DNA of 40,027 bases, taken from NCBI GenBank assembly GCA_002419215.1, contig DIFQ01000122.1, positions 1 to 40,027 on the forward strand. Reading direction: 5' to 3'. Source of the DNA: Syntrophaceae bacterium UBA5744. Its GTDB lineage: Bacteria; Desulfobacterota; Syntrophia; Syntrophales; UBA2192. Below, in pieces: positions 18,603-26,321 of this stretch; within the stretch, counting starts at the first letter, position 1, and every line of letters begins with the position of its first letter. The notes under the pieces are model-generated. The model was not told the DNA's origin and ran no database searches. It saw nothing but the letters and a program-made list of their open reading frames with translations. Position numbers and translations under genes: made by a program.

Positions 18603-18808
18603 AAAAAGTCCTAGAGGAAAACGGGGAGCACGGACCTCGCGCGATGCGTCCGCAGACGTCGCAGTGCGGAGGGATGCCCGATTTCGACCCGACTGTCCGT
18701 CGTTTCATCCCCTCACAAAACCCCGGAACGCGCTTTCAACGACAGCCGGAAGACCCTTGCAAAGCTCCCGGAACCGCGACGGAACCTCCATTCATACTAT
18801 AAGGAAAT

Positions 18809-18824
18809 ACCTAGTACTAACCTA
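18809..18824. promoter_or_regulatory. Candidate operator: ACCTA direct repeat around palindrome TAGTACTA
   Basis: ACCTA occurs at 18809-18813 and again at 18820-18824, exactly 11 bp apart (one helical turn). The perfect palindrome TAGTACTA spans 18812-18819 between them. It lies between the LuxR-type regulator and the RsbRD-domain genes, in an A/T-rich patch. A binding site for the adjacent LuxR-type regulator is a guess. Confidence 0.35.
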
Positions 18825-18838
18825 ATGATCTATTCATA

Positions 18839-18867
18839 TTGATCCTTTCCTCGCAGTTCATTAAAGT
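18839..18867 (+). promoter_or_regulatory. Possible sigma-70-like promoter upstream of the RsbRD-domain pair and atp operon
   Basis: TTGATC at 18839-18844 (4/6 match), 17 bp, then TAAAGT at 18862-18867 (4/6 match). Weak, but it is the best plus-strand match in this gap and lies about 108 bp before the first ATG. Confidence 0.3.
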
Positions 18868-18974
18868 TGAATCCAAAGAACACCGCTGCCGCGAGGCAGG
18901 TGCTCTGGTCATCACGGCGGGAAAAACGGGGGCGGCAACGAGGAAGAAACGCGCGAAATGCAAGGAGGGACATC

Positions 18975-19826
18975 ATGCAGGCCGTAGCGACAAAGCTGAT
19001 CGATGTCACCGAGAACAATGCCGACAAGATCGCCCGCCAGTGGTATGCAGACGTCAGAAAAAACCCCAAAACCCCTTCCTATCACGACCTTTCAGCAGAC
19101 AGGGCGATTCCTCAGGCCGTTGACTTTTACACGAAGTTCAGGGGTGTCTTCAGTGCCAAGAGCCCCTTTGACGAAGCCAGGCGCGTATACGCGAAGTACG
19201 CAGACGACTGCTACGAAAAGGGGATCCCTCTCCAGGAAGCGATCTACGCGATGACGCTGATGCGGCGTCACATCTGGCTCTACGCGGAGTTCCAGGCCCT
19301 GTTCGTCTCGGCCGTGGAGCAGCAGCAGGCCGTCGAGAGCCTCAACCGGACGATCCTGCTCTTCGACTACGCCACCTACGTCATCACGGAGCGATACCAG
19401 GAGCTGATGAAGGGCGAGATCGACAGGCAGCTCGGTGCCCTCCGGGCTCTCGGCATGGAGGAGAGCTTCACGGGAAGCAAGGTCGGGATCATGGCCTGCC
19501 TGCTCGCGGCCTGCGGTTTCCTGACCTACTACTACCACGCCGTGATGGCAAGCGGGGTCATCTTCACGCACCTCTTCTACATCCCCATCGTCCTGGCCGG
19601 CGTCTGGTGGAGAAAGAAGGGGATCTACGTATCGGTCCTGCTGGGTCTCATTCTCATTTCCAGTCATCTGATCATCTTGAAGGGAGTCCCTCTGACGGAC
19701 GACCTGATCCGCGCGATCATGTTCATCGTCGTGTCTGCCGTTGTGGCGCTGCTGGCAGAAGGGTTCACGAAGATCGAAATTCTATACAAGACGGTGCCTC
19801 GATCCGGGGCTACCCAGGAGGCCTGA
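18975..19826 (+). CDS. RsbRD-like N-terminal domain protein with membrane-anchoring C terminus
   Basis: A 283-residue protein. The ATG at 18975 has AAGGAGGG eight bases upstream; the longer in-frame start is not supported. Residues 1-150 are an all-helical domain resembling the N-terminal sensory (non-heme globin-like) domain of RsbR/RsbRD proteins: LIDVTENNADKIARQWYADV, KYADDCYEKGIPLQEAI, MRRHIWLYAEFQALF, FDYATYVITERYQELM. Four hydrophobic helices follow (about 170-270: GIMACLLAACGFLTYYYHAV, HLFYIPIVLAGVWW, VSVLLGLILISSHLII, IMFIVVSAVVALLAEGF), resembling the membrane part of some sensor kinases but without any kinase. A shorter paralogue follows at 19898, then the atp operon. It may sense a signal at the membrane; its output is unknown. 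Confidence 0.78.
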   Translation: MQAVATKLIDVTENNADKIARQWYADVRKNPKTPSYHDLSADRAIPQAVDFYTKFRGVFSAKSPFDEARRVYAKYADDCYEKGIPLQEAIYAMTLMRRHIWLYAEFQALFVSAVEQQQAVESLNRTILLFDYATYVITERYQELMKGEIDRQLGALRALGMEESFTGSKVGIMACLLAACGFLTYYYHAVMASGVIFTHLFYIPIVLAGVWWRKKGIYVSVLLGLILISSHLIILKGVPLTDDLIRAIMFIVVSAVVALLAEGFTKIEILYKTVPRSGATQEA

Positions 19827-19897
19827 CGTCGCAGGCGGGCAGCCGCGACAAAGCAGGAATCGCGGGTCCCGATGGAAGTTGATCCAGGAGTCCGAAC

Positions 19898-20419
19898 ATG
19901 CAAGGGTACGCGACAAAACTGATCGAGATCACGGAGCAGGGCGCAGACCGGATTGCCCTGCAATGGCTCAAGGACGTGAGGGCGAACCCCAAGACCCCTG
20001 CCTACCATAACTTTTCCGATGAAAAGGCCCTCTCGCACGCCGTCGCGTTCTACAAGAATTTCCGGGCCCTGTTCTGCACGGACAAGCCCTTCGAAGCGGC
20101 CAGGAAATTCTTCACGAAGTACGCCGACGAGCGTTACTCCGAGGGCATTCCGCTGCACGAGGCCATTTACGCCCTCATCCTGATGCGCAGGCACATCTGG
20201 CTCTACGCCGAGTTCCAGGCGGTGTTCGTCACGGCTGTGGAGCATCATCAGGCCGCCGAGAGCCTGACACGCACCATTCTGATGTTCGACTACGCCACGT
20301 ACGTCATCACCGGGCGCTACGAGGAGTTGATGAAGCGGGAGATGGAAGAACGCATCCGCCTCGACAGCAAGGCGGGTTCCTTCAGCCAGAAACTCATCCA
20401 CGGCGGGCACGCGAAGTAG
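19898..20419 (+). CDS. RsbRD-like N-terminal domain protein, soluble paralogue
   Basis: A 173-residue protein starting at ATG 19898 behind CCAGGAG. It is a clear duplicate of the first 150 residues of the upstream protein: both share ATKLI, NPKTP, KYAD, EGIPL or KGIPL, RRHIWLYAEFQA and FDYATYVIT. It lacks the membrane half and any STAS, kinase or DNA-binding domain. The helical domain resembles the sensory domain of stressosome RsbR proteins. It sits 71 bp after its paralogue and 55 bp before the beta-subunit gene, so all may be co-transcribed. One possibility is a partner or antagonist of the membrane form; this is inference. Confidence 0.75.
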   Translation: MQGYATKLIEITEQGADRIALQWLKDVRANPKTPAYHNFSDEKALSHAVAFYKNFRALFCTDKPFEAARKFFTKYADERYSEGIPLHEAIYALILMRRHIWLYAEFQAVFVTAVEHHQAAESLTRTILMFDYATYVITGRYEELMKREMEERIRLDSKAGSFSQKLIHGGHAK

Positions 20420-20474
20420 GTGCGACGAAATCGGGCAGAACGTCCGATCGAAAACGACAACGAGGGGGAAGAAC

Positions 20475-21851
20475 GTGGAACATCGTGGCACAGTCGTATC
20501 CATCAGAGGAAGCGTCGTCGATGTGCGTTTTCAGGACAATCTGCCGGCGATCCGCCATGTCCTTCGCGCCGGGGACGACGACCGGATTCGCATCGAAGTG
20601 GCCGCGCACCTCGACGCGAATGTCGTGCGCGGCATCGCCCTGACACCCACCCAGGGTCTCTCCAGGGGTTCGACGGTTCTGGACACGGAACAGCCCTTCT
20701 GCGTGCCCGTGGGGAAGATCCTGCTCGGGCGGGTATTCAACGTCTTCGGCGAGAACATCGACAACCTCGCCCAGGCGGAGGCAACGGAATACCGTCCCAT
20801 CCACAGCGAGGCGGTCCCCATCACGCAGCAGTCGACGACCTCGGAGATCTTCGAAACGGGCATCAAGGCCATCGACGTGCTGTCGCCCCTGGAGCGCGGC
20901 GGGAAAGCAGGGCTCTTCGGGGGAGCCGGCGTCGGAAAGACCGTTCTTCTCACCGAGCTGATCCACAACGTCGTGAGCGGCCACGAGGGAATCAGCATCT
21001 TCTGCGGGATCGGAGAGCGGTGCCGCGAGGGGGAGGAGCTCTATCGCGAGATGAAGGACGCGGGGGTTCTCAAGAACACGGTCATGGTCTTCGGCCAGAT
21101 GAACGAACCGCCCGGGGCCAGGTTTCGCGTCGGGCACTCCGCACTCACCATGGCCGAGTATTTCCGGGACGACGAGCGGCAGGACGTGCTTCTCCTGATG
21201 GACAACATCTTCCGCTTCATCCAGGCAGGCCAGGAAGTCTCGGGCCTCATGGGTCTTCTGCCCTCGCGCCTCGGCTACCAGCCGACACTGGCCTCGGAAC
21301 TGGCAGAGCTCGAGGAGCGCATCTGCAACACCACGACGGGCGCCATCACCTCCATCCAGGCCGTGTACGTGCCGGCCGACGATTTCACCGACCCTTCCGC
21401 CTCGCACACCTTCAGTCACCTGACGGCCTCCATCGTGCTCTCGAGAAAGCGGGCAAGCGAAGGGTTCTACCCGGCCGTGGACCTCCTGCAGTCGGGCTCC
21501 AAGATGCTCATGCCGACCATCGCCGGCGAGCGGCACTACCGCATCGCCCAGGAAGTGAGAAGAACCCTCACCATCTACGAGGAGCTCAAGGACATCATCG
21601 CCATGCTGGGTATCAATGAGCTTTCCCGCGACGACCAGCGTACCGTCTTCCGGGCGCGGCGGCTGGAGCGCTTTTTCACGCAGCCCTTCTTCACGACGGA
21701 GCAGTTCATCGGGAAACCGGGCCGCATGGTCTCCCGGGACGAGACGCTCGAGGGCTGCGAGCGGATCCTCAACGACGAGTTTGCCGAGTACCCCGAGAGC
21801 TCGCTCTACATGATCGGGGGCGTAGACGAGGCGAAGAAAGATGAAACTTAA
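20475..21851 (+). CDS. atpD: N-ATPase (Na+-type F1Fo) subunit beta
   Basis: A 458-residue catalytic F1 subunit that binds and hydrolyses or makes ATP. The start is a GTG at 20475 with GAGGGGG at 20462-20468. It has the Walker A loop GGAGVGKT (149-156, Lys155), the catalytic GERCREGEELY segment, LLMDNIFRFIQAG (Walker B) and the DELSEED-region counterpart MLGINELSRDDQ. It is the first gene of a nine-gene operon in the order D-C-Q-R-B-E-F-A-G, which differs from the usual B-E-F-H-A-G-D-C order. It overlaps atpC by 11 bp. The C terminus reads GGVDEAKKDET. Confidence 0.96.
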   Translation: MEHRGTVVSIRGSVVDVRFQDNLPAIRHVLRAGDDDRIRIEVAAHLDANVVRGIALTPTQGLSRGSTVLDTEQPFCVPVGKILLGRVFNVFGENIDNLAQAEATEYRPIHSEAVPITQQSTTSEIFETGIKAIDVLSPLERGGKAGLFGGAGVGKTVLLTELIHNVVSGHEGISIFCGIGERCREGEELYREMKDAGVLKNTVMVFGQMNEPPGARFRVGHSALTMAEYFRDDERQDVLLLMDNIFRFIQAGQEVSGLMGLLPSRLGYQPTLASELAELEERICNTTTGAITSIQAVYVPADDFTDPSASHTFSHLTASIVLSRKRASEGFYPAVDLLQSGSKMLMPTIAGERHYRIAQEVRRTLTIYEELKDIIAMLGINELSRDDQRTVFRARRLERFFTQPFFTTEQFIGKPGRMVSRDETLEGCERILNDEFAEYPESSLYMIGGVDEAKKDET

Positions 21852-22227
21852 AATCCTGCTGCCGGCGGAAGTGTTTCTCGTCGAGGACGTCTCGAAGGTG
21901 GTCGCCGAGGCCGAGAACGGGTATTTCTGTTTGCTGCCCCATCACGTCGATTTCACGGCGTCGCTCGTGCCGGGTATCTTCTCGTACCAGACCGGGGAGG
22001 GGGAGCATTATCTCGCCATCGATGTGGGCACCCTCGTGAAGAAGGGCCCCGATATCCTCGTATCGATCCGCAACGCCGCAAAGAGCGATGAACTGGGCCA
22101 GCTCAGGGACATCGTGGTGAGGCAGTTCGAGGAGCTGAACGAGCGGGAAAAGAAGGCCCGCTCGGCTGCGGCGAAGCTGGAAATCGACCTTCTCCGACGA
22201 TTCTTGGAGATCAGGGAACATGAGTGA
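21841..22227 (+). CDS. atpC: N-ATPase subunit epsilon
   Basis: A 128-residue central-stalk subunit with the epsilon beta-sandwich at the N terminus (MKLKILLPAEVFLVEDVSKV, GYFCLLPHHVDFTASLVPGI) and a helical C terminus rich in charged residues (about 85-128). It couples rotor and catalytic head and may regulate hydrolysis. In most F-ATPases the conserved wording is GxxGxLPxHxP; here LLPHHVDF is the equivalent. The ATG lies inside the end of atpD (11 bp overlap) and the stop overlaps atpQ by 8 bp, indicating translational coupling. Confidence 0.92.
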   Translation: MKLKILLPAEVFLVEDVSKVVAEAENGYFCLLPHHVDFTASLVPGIFSYQTGEGEHYLAIDVGTLVKKGPDILVSIRNAAKSDELGQLRDIVVRQFEELNEREKKARSAAAKLEIDLLRRFLEIREHE

Positions 22228-22549
22228 CGATCAGCGGACTCCCAGCGAGAGGCGCGTCAAGACTGCCGAGGACTTTACAAAAAAAGTCGCTTCGAAGGAA
22301 GACCGGCGGATCAAGGGCAAGACACGGAAGGATGATACCCTATTATTCGGCCTGGGAGTCGTCGGGGTGGTGGGGTGGTCCGTGGTCATCCCCTCGCTCA
22401 TCTTCACGGCCATCGGGTTGTGGATCGATCGGACATGGCCGAGCCGGTTTTCGTGGGCGCTCATGATGCTCATCCTGGGTGTGGCCCTGGGATGCATGAA
22501 TGCCTGGTACTGGGTCAAAAGGGCAAGGCAGGACATCATGAAAGATTGA
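22220..22549 (+). CDS. atpQ: N-ATPase AtpQ (AtpI/AtpZ-like membrane protein)
   Basis: A 109-residue protein with a charged, basic N-terminal 40 residues and two membrane helices (GLGVVGVVGWSVVIPSLIFTA and WALMMLILGVALGCMNAWYWV). This resembles the AtpI/AtpZ family, which helps assemble c rings and may carry divalent cations. The position between epsilon and AtpR is the hallmark of N-ATPase operons. It overlaps atpC by 8 bp. The gap to atpR (93 bp) is the longest in the operon and holds a stem-loop. Confidence 0.88.
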   Translation: MSDDQRTPSERRVKTAEDFTKKVASKEDRRIKGKTRKDDTLLFGLGVVGVVGWSVVIPSLIFTAIGLWIDRTWPSRFSWALMMLILGVALGCMNAWYWVKRARQDIMKD

Positions 22550-22567
22550 AGACCAATCGCCCCCTAT

Positions 22568-22623
22568 GTCCGTGAGGGTCCGGGGTACAGGCGGAACATG
22601 AACCGGCCCCGGGCTCCACGGAC
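22568..22623 (+). other. Imperfect stem-loop between atpQ and atpR
   Basis: Left arm 22568-22585 and right arm 22607-22623 can pair: GTCCGTG with CACGGAC at the base and CCGGGG with CCCCGG at the top, with a small internal bulge and a 21-nt loop. No T-run follows, so it is not a classical terminator. It could set the processing or relative translation of downstream subunits. Confidence 0.5.
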
Positions 22624-22642
22624 AGACCATACCGGATGACTG

Positions 22643-22954
22643 ATGACTATGGGAGAACTTTTGCTAACATTTCTGGCGGGAGCGGCGATCGGCGGAATCT
22701 ACTTCGCCGGCCTGTGGGAGACGGTCCGGAGGCTGCCCGACACGAAGAAACCCTTTCGTACCATGGCAGCAAGTTTTGCCCTGCGAATGGCGCTGGCCCT
22801 GGCGGGGCTCACGCTCGTCATGCAGGGCCAGTGGGAGCGCATGGCCGTCGCGATGCTGGGGTTTCTGGCGATGCGGGGGATCCTGCTGAGAAAACTCGGT
22901 AACACATCGTACGGGATCATCGGAGGAACAACGAATGGAAATCGTGGCCATTGA
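22643..22954 (+). CDS. atpR: N-ATPase subunit AtpR
   Basis: A 103-residue membrane protein with three hydrophobic helices (LLLTFLAGAAIGGIYFAGLW, SFALRMALALAGLTLVMQG, MAVAMLGFLAMRGILL) and polar residues, including Arg, inside or at the edge of helices. AtpR occurs only in N-type ATPase operons and is thought to interact with the c ring. The start may be the ATG at 22643 or the one at 22649; neither has a strong ribosome-binding site. The 3' end overlaps atpB by 20 bp. Assignment rests on position, length and helix layout more than on strict motif recognition. Confidence 0.85.
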   Translation: MTMGELLLTFLAGAAIGGIYFAGLWETVRRLPDTKKPFRTMAASFALRMALALAGLTLVMQGQWERMAVAMLGFLAMRGILLRKLGNTSYGIIGGTTNGNRGH

Positions 22955-23666
22955 TCAGATCAGCCCCGACCAGGTCATCCTGTTTGCCTGGGGATTCGTC
23001 ACGATCAACGCGACCATTGCTTACACGTGGCTCATCATGGGGCTGCTCGTCATCGGTTCCATCGCGATCACCGGAAATCTCTCCTCGGAGCGGACCATGA
23101 GCCGCTGGCAGAACCTGCTGGAGGTGATCGTGGGCACCATCCGCTCGGAAGTCGGCGACATCGCCAAGGAGGGAGTCGACACGTACTTCCCCTTCATCGC
23201 GACGCTGTTTCTCTTCATCCTCTTCTCCAACCTGTTTACCTTCATCCCGGGGTACGTGGCGCCCACCTCATCCCTGACAACGACATCGGCCCTGGCGGTC
23301 GTGGTGTTCTTCGCCGTCCCGATCTACGGGATCTCGAAGAACGGAATCCTTCACTATCTCAAGGAATACATCCAGCCCACCTTCATCTTCTTCCCCTTCC
23401 ATGTCATGGGGGAGTTTTCCAGGACCCTCGCCCTGGCCGTGCGACTCTTCGGCAACATCATGAGCCATGAGAAGGTCATCGCCATCCTGCTTGCGGTCAC
23501 CCCGCTGTTCTTCCCGGTGGTGATGCAGGCACTGGGGCTTCTGATCGGGCTCATCCAGGCCTACATCTTTGCCATTCTCGCCATGGTGTACATCGCCTCG
23601 GCGACGCAGACCCACGAGGAAACGGAGCACAATCCCAAAAAGGAAACGGAACCCGTTAAAATCTAA
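22935..23666 (+). CDS. atpB: N-ATPase subunit a
   Basis: A 243-residue Fo stator channel subunit with about five to six membrane helices. The essential arginine is Arg170 in LALAVRLFGNIMSHEKV, and the final helices (LLIGLIQAYIFAILAMVYIASA) carry the conserved QAYIFAIL stretch. The ATG at 22935 has GGAGGAA upstream and lies within atpR. The C terminus is hydrophilic (THEETEHNPKKETEPVKI). It forms the ion path with the c ring; the ion is inferred from subunit c. Confidence 0.95.
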   Translation: MEIVAIDQISPDQVILFAWGFVTINATIAYTWLIMGLLVIGSIAITGNLSSERTMSRWQNLLEVIVGTIRSEVGDIAKEGVDTYFPFIATLFLFILFSNLFTFIPGYVAPTSSLTTTSALAVVVFFAVPIYGISKNGILHYLKEYIQPTFIFFPFHVMGEFSRTLALAVRLFGNIMSHEKVIAILLAVTPLFFPVVMQALGLLIGLIQAYIFAILAMVYIASATQTHEETEHNPKKETEPVKI

Positions 23667-23687
23667 AAGAAAGTGAGGAGAAGCGGT

Positions 23688-23966
23688 ATGGACAGCGTGA
23701 GCATCGTTGCAATGGCGTCGATCATTACGGCGGGGATTTGCATGGGAATCGGAGCGATCGGACCTGCCCTCGGTCAGGGACGGGCCGTGCAGGGCGCGCT
23801 GAGCTCGATCGCACAGCAGCCCGATGAACGGAACTCGCTGACGCGGACCCTTTTCGTGGGTCTCGCCATGATCGAGTCCATCGCCATCTACTGTTTCGTG
23901 ATCGCGATGATCCTGGTTTTCGCCAACCCGTTCTGGGCCTACGTGGTCAAAAAAGCCGGAGGGTGA
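23688..23966 (+). CDS. atpE: N-ATPase subunit c with Na+-binding residues
   Basis: A 92-residue hairpin protein with two membrane helices joined by the polar loop ARxQP-like region (IAQQPDERN). The ATG at 23688 follows GTGAGGAG; an upstream in-frame GTG at 23673 lies inside that site and is rejected. The ion-binding set is visible: Gln30 in GPALGQG, and Glu63, Ser64 and Tyr68 in AMIESIAIY. Gln and Glu are 33 residues apart, as in the Na+-binding c ring of Ilyobacter tartaricus (Q32, E65, S66, Y70). This points to Na+ instead of H+ as coupling ion. It is preceded by a 21-bp gap and followed by atpF after 3 bp. Confidence 0.95.
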   Translation: MDSVSIVAMASIITAGICMGIGAIGPALGQGRAVQGALSSIAQQPDERNSLTRTLFVGLAMIESIAIYCFVIAMILVFANPFWAYVVKKAGG

Positions 23967-23969
23967 TCC

Positions 23970-24740
23970 ATGCACATCGACTGGTTTGTATTTTTCTGCC
24001 AGATCGTCAACTTCCTCCTCCTGCTGTTCCTGCTGAAGAAGTTCCTCTACGGCCGGATCATCGGGGCCATGGACGCGCGGGAGGCGAAGATCACAGCCAC
24101 CTTCGTCGATGCCGACAAGGCCCGCGAGTCGGCAAGGGAATCGGCGGAACAGTACGAGAAACGGCTGCGGGACCTGGATGCCCAGGTCGAGGCGGCAATG
24201 AACCGGGCGCGCGAAGACGCCGAGGCACACCGCAAGGAGCTGATGGACAAGGCCCGGGAGGAAGTCGAGATGCTCCAGGCACTGTGGGTCGAGACGCTGA
24301 AATCGGAGCGTGACGCCTTTCTCGCGGAGCTCCGGCAACTCGCCGGGACTCAGATCTACTCCATCACGCGCCGGGTACTCAAGGATCTCGCCGACGTGGA
24401 GCTCGAGCAGCGGATCGTGGAGATCCTCATGGAACGAATCCAGACGATGGATGAAGAGGAGCGAGGAAAGTTCAGGGACTCGCTGACGGAAGGCGGGACG
24501 ATCACCGTCCAGAGCGCCTTCGACATCCCCGCTGAAGAGCGGAAGAAACTGGACGACGTCATTCGCCGCTACATCAACGGCGACATCCAGGTAGTCTTCG
24601 AAAAGTCGGACAACGTCATGACGGGCTACGAGCTCAAGACGGACGGACACAAGATTGCCTGGAGCATCAAGGAGTATCTGGACTCCCTGGAGGAGAAGTT
24701 CTACCACGCCCTGCACGAGGAGGCGCAGGAAAAAAGATAG
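23970..24740 (+). CDS. atpF: N-ATPase subunit b with delta-like C-terminal extension
   Basis: A 256-residue peripheral-stalk subunit. It has one N-terminal membrane helix (WFVFFCQIVNFLLLLFLLKKF), then the usual b-subunit start (LYGRIIGAMDAREAKI) and a long charged coiled coil to about residue 125. About 100 extra residues follow (ITVQSAFDIPAEERKKLDDV, VVFEKSDNVMTGYELKTDG), and these resemble the C-terminal domain of subunit delta. The normal b length is near 160. No separate atpH gene exists in the operon, so this fusion presumably supplies the delta function, as is usual in N-ATPases. Confidence 0.92.
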   Translation: MHIDWFVFFCQIVNFLLLLFLLKKFLYGRIIGAMDAREAKITATFVDADKARESARESAEQYEKRLRDLDAQVEAAMNRAREDAEAHRKELMDKAREEVEMLQALWVETLKSERDAFLAELRQLAGTQIYSITRRVLKDLADVELEQRIVEILMERIQTMDEEERGKFRDSLTEGGTITVQSAFDIPAEERKKLDDVIRRYINGDIQVVFEKSDNVMTGYELKTDGHKIAWSIKEYLDSLEEKFYHALHEEAQEKR

Positions 24741-24764
24741 GCACCCATCACGAGGGGGACGCAT

Positions 24765-26321
24765 ATGACCATGCCAGGTGAAAAGGAAAAACTGAAGGAT
24801 TTTCTCGACGACACGTTCAAAACGATGGACGCGGTCCTCGCGGACCAGCATCCGGAGCTCGCGCAGCGGGAGGTGGGTCTCGTCCACTATGTCGGGTACG
24901 GCATCGTGCGGGTCAGCGGCCTGCCCAACATACGGGCGGAGGAGATCGTCCTCTTTCCCAAGAACGTGCAGGGACTCGTTTTCAACATCGACCCCGAAGA
25001 AATCGGGGTGATCCTCCTGGGGGCGAGCGAGCACCTCAACTCGGGATCCGAGGTGAGGCGCACCGGGCGTATTCTCGACGTGCCCGTCGGGGAGTCCCTC
25101 ATCGGCCGCGTGGTCGATGCGATCGGGAGGCCGCTGGACAACCAGGGGGAGATCCGGGCCGCAAAACGACTTCCCGTCGAACGCGAGGCGCCCCCCGTCA
25201 TGGCGAGAGATCCCGTTACCGTCCCCCTGCAGACGGGCGTCAAGGTGATCGACGCCCTCATCCCCATCGGGCGGGGGCAGCGGGAACTTATCGTCGGGGA
25301 CCGCCAGACGGGAAAGACGGCCATTGCCCTGGACACGATCATCAACCAGTGGGACAAGAACGTCATCTGCATCTACTGCGCCATCGGCAAGAAGTCATCC
25401 GACGTGGCCAAGGTGATCGCCGACCTCAAGCAGCACAACGCCATGAAGTACACCATCGTCGTAGCCGCCGTGGGCGAAGACCCCCCGGGGCTTCAGTTCA
25501 TCGCGCCCTACGCGGCGACCTCCATGGGCGAGTACTTCATGTCCAAGGGGCAGGATGTTCTTGTCGTCTACGACGACCTTACCTATCATGCGCGGGCATA
25601 CAGGGAGATGTCCCTGCTGCTCAGGCGCCCTCCGGGACGCGAGGCCTTCCCCGGGGATATTTTCTATATTCACTCCCGTCTCCTCGAGCGGTCGACCCAT
25701 TTGCGCAAGGAACACGGCGGGGGATCGCTGACGGCGCTGCCCATCGTCGAGACGGAGGCCCAGGACATCTCGGCCTACATCCCGACGAATCTCATCTCGA
25801 TCACGGACGGGCAGATCTATCTGTCGCCCCGGCTCTTTCAGAAAGGCATCCTGCCCCCCGTCGACGTCGGCAAATCGGTTTCCCGCGTGGGAGGGAAGGC
25901 ACAGCTCCCGGCATACCGGGCCGTGGCAGGAGACCTGCGCATCTCCTACTCCCAGTTCGAGGAACTGGAGACCTTCTCCCGCTTCGGGACGCGTCTCGAC
26001 GAGGCGACACGGCGGGTCCTGGAGCGGGGCTGGCGCGTCCGCGAGATCCTGAAGCAGCTCCAGTACAAGCCCATCCGGGTGGCCGAGCAGATCGCTTCGC
26101 TTCTGGCCATCACAGGGGGAAGCCTGGATTCCATTCCGATAGGTCGGGTCGGCGAAGCCGAGACGGCCTTACGGGAGATGACGATTGTGCAGAATGCGGA
26201 TCTCTGCGGACGGATCGAGTCGGGGGACAAGTTGACCCCGGATGACCGCAAGACGCTCCTCGACACGGCCTGCAAGGCGACAGAAACCATGAGGGAAGAG
26301 ACGAGCCATGCAAACGATTGA
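24765..26321 (+). CDS. atpA: N-ATPase subunit alpha
   Basis: A 518-residue non-catalytic F1 subunit. The Walker A loop is GDRQTGKT (178-185, Lys184), and other marks are VVYDDLTYHARAYREMSLLLRR-type sequence (split here by position, about 268-290), PGREAFPGDIFYIHSRLLER and SITDGQIYLSP. The N terminus is slightly extended (MTMPGEKEKLKDFLDDTFK). The ATG at 24765 follows GAGGGGG. It lies 24 bp after atpF and overlaps atpG by 14 bp. With beta and gamma it makes the catalytic head. Confidence 0.96.
   Translation: MTMPGEKEKLKDFLDDTFKTMDAVLADQHPELAQREVGLVHYVGYGIVRVSGLPNIRAEEIVLFPKNVQGLVFNIDPEEIGVILLGASEHLNSGSEVRRTGRILDVPVGESLIGRVVDAIGRPLDNQGEIRAAKRLPVEREAPPVMARDPVTVPLQTGVKVIDALIPIGRGQRELIVGDRQTGKTAIALDTIINQWDKNVICIYCAIGKKSSDVAKVIADLKQHNAMKYTIVVAAVGEDPPGLQFIAPYAATSMGEYFMSKGQDVLVVYDDLTYHARAYREMSLLLRRPPGREAFPGDIFYIHSRLLERSTHLRKEHGGGSLTALPIVETEAQDISAYIPTNLISITDGQIYLSPRLFQKGILPPVDVGKSVSRVGGKAQLPAYRAVAGDLRISYSQFEELETFSRFGTRLDEATRRVLERGWRVREILKQLQYKPIRVAEQIASLLAITGGSLDSIPIGRVGEAETALREMTIVQNADLCGRIESGDKLTPDDRKTLLDTACKATETMREETSHAND

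Larger units (their letters stand above)
18603..18974. other. Intergenic region with A/T-rich candidate control segment
   Basis: About 370 bp without a convincing gene. The first 180 bp have ordinary GC content and no recognised feature. From about 18790 to 18870 the sequence becomes A/T-rich and holds a repeated ACCTA motif and a possible promoter, both listed separately. The rest leads to the ribosome-binding site AAGGAGGG at 18962. Confidence 0.6.

Noticed and set aside
23268..25034. 588-codon minus-strand open frame across atpB, atpE, atpF and atpA
   Set aside because: It spans four certain genes on the other strand and shows no domain; a composition artefact.
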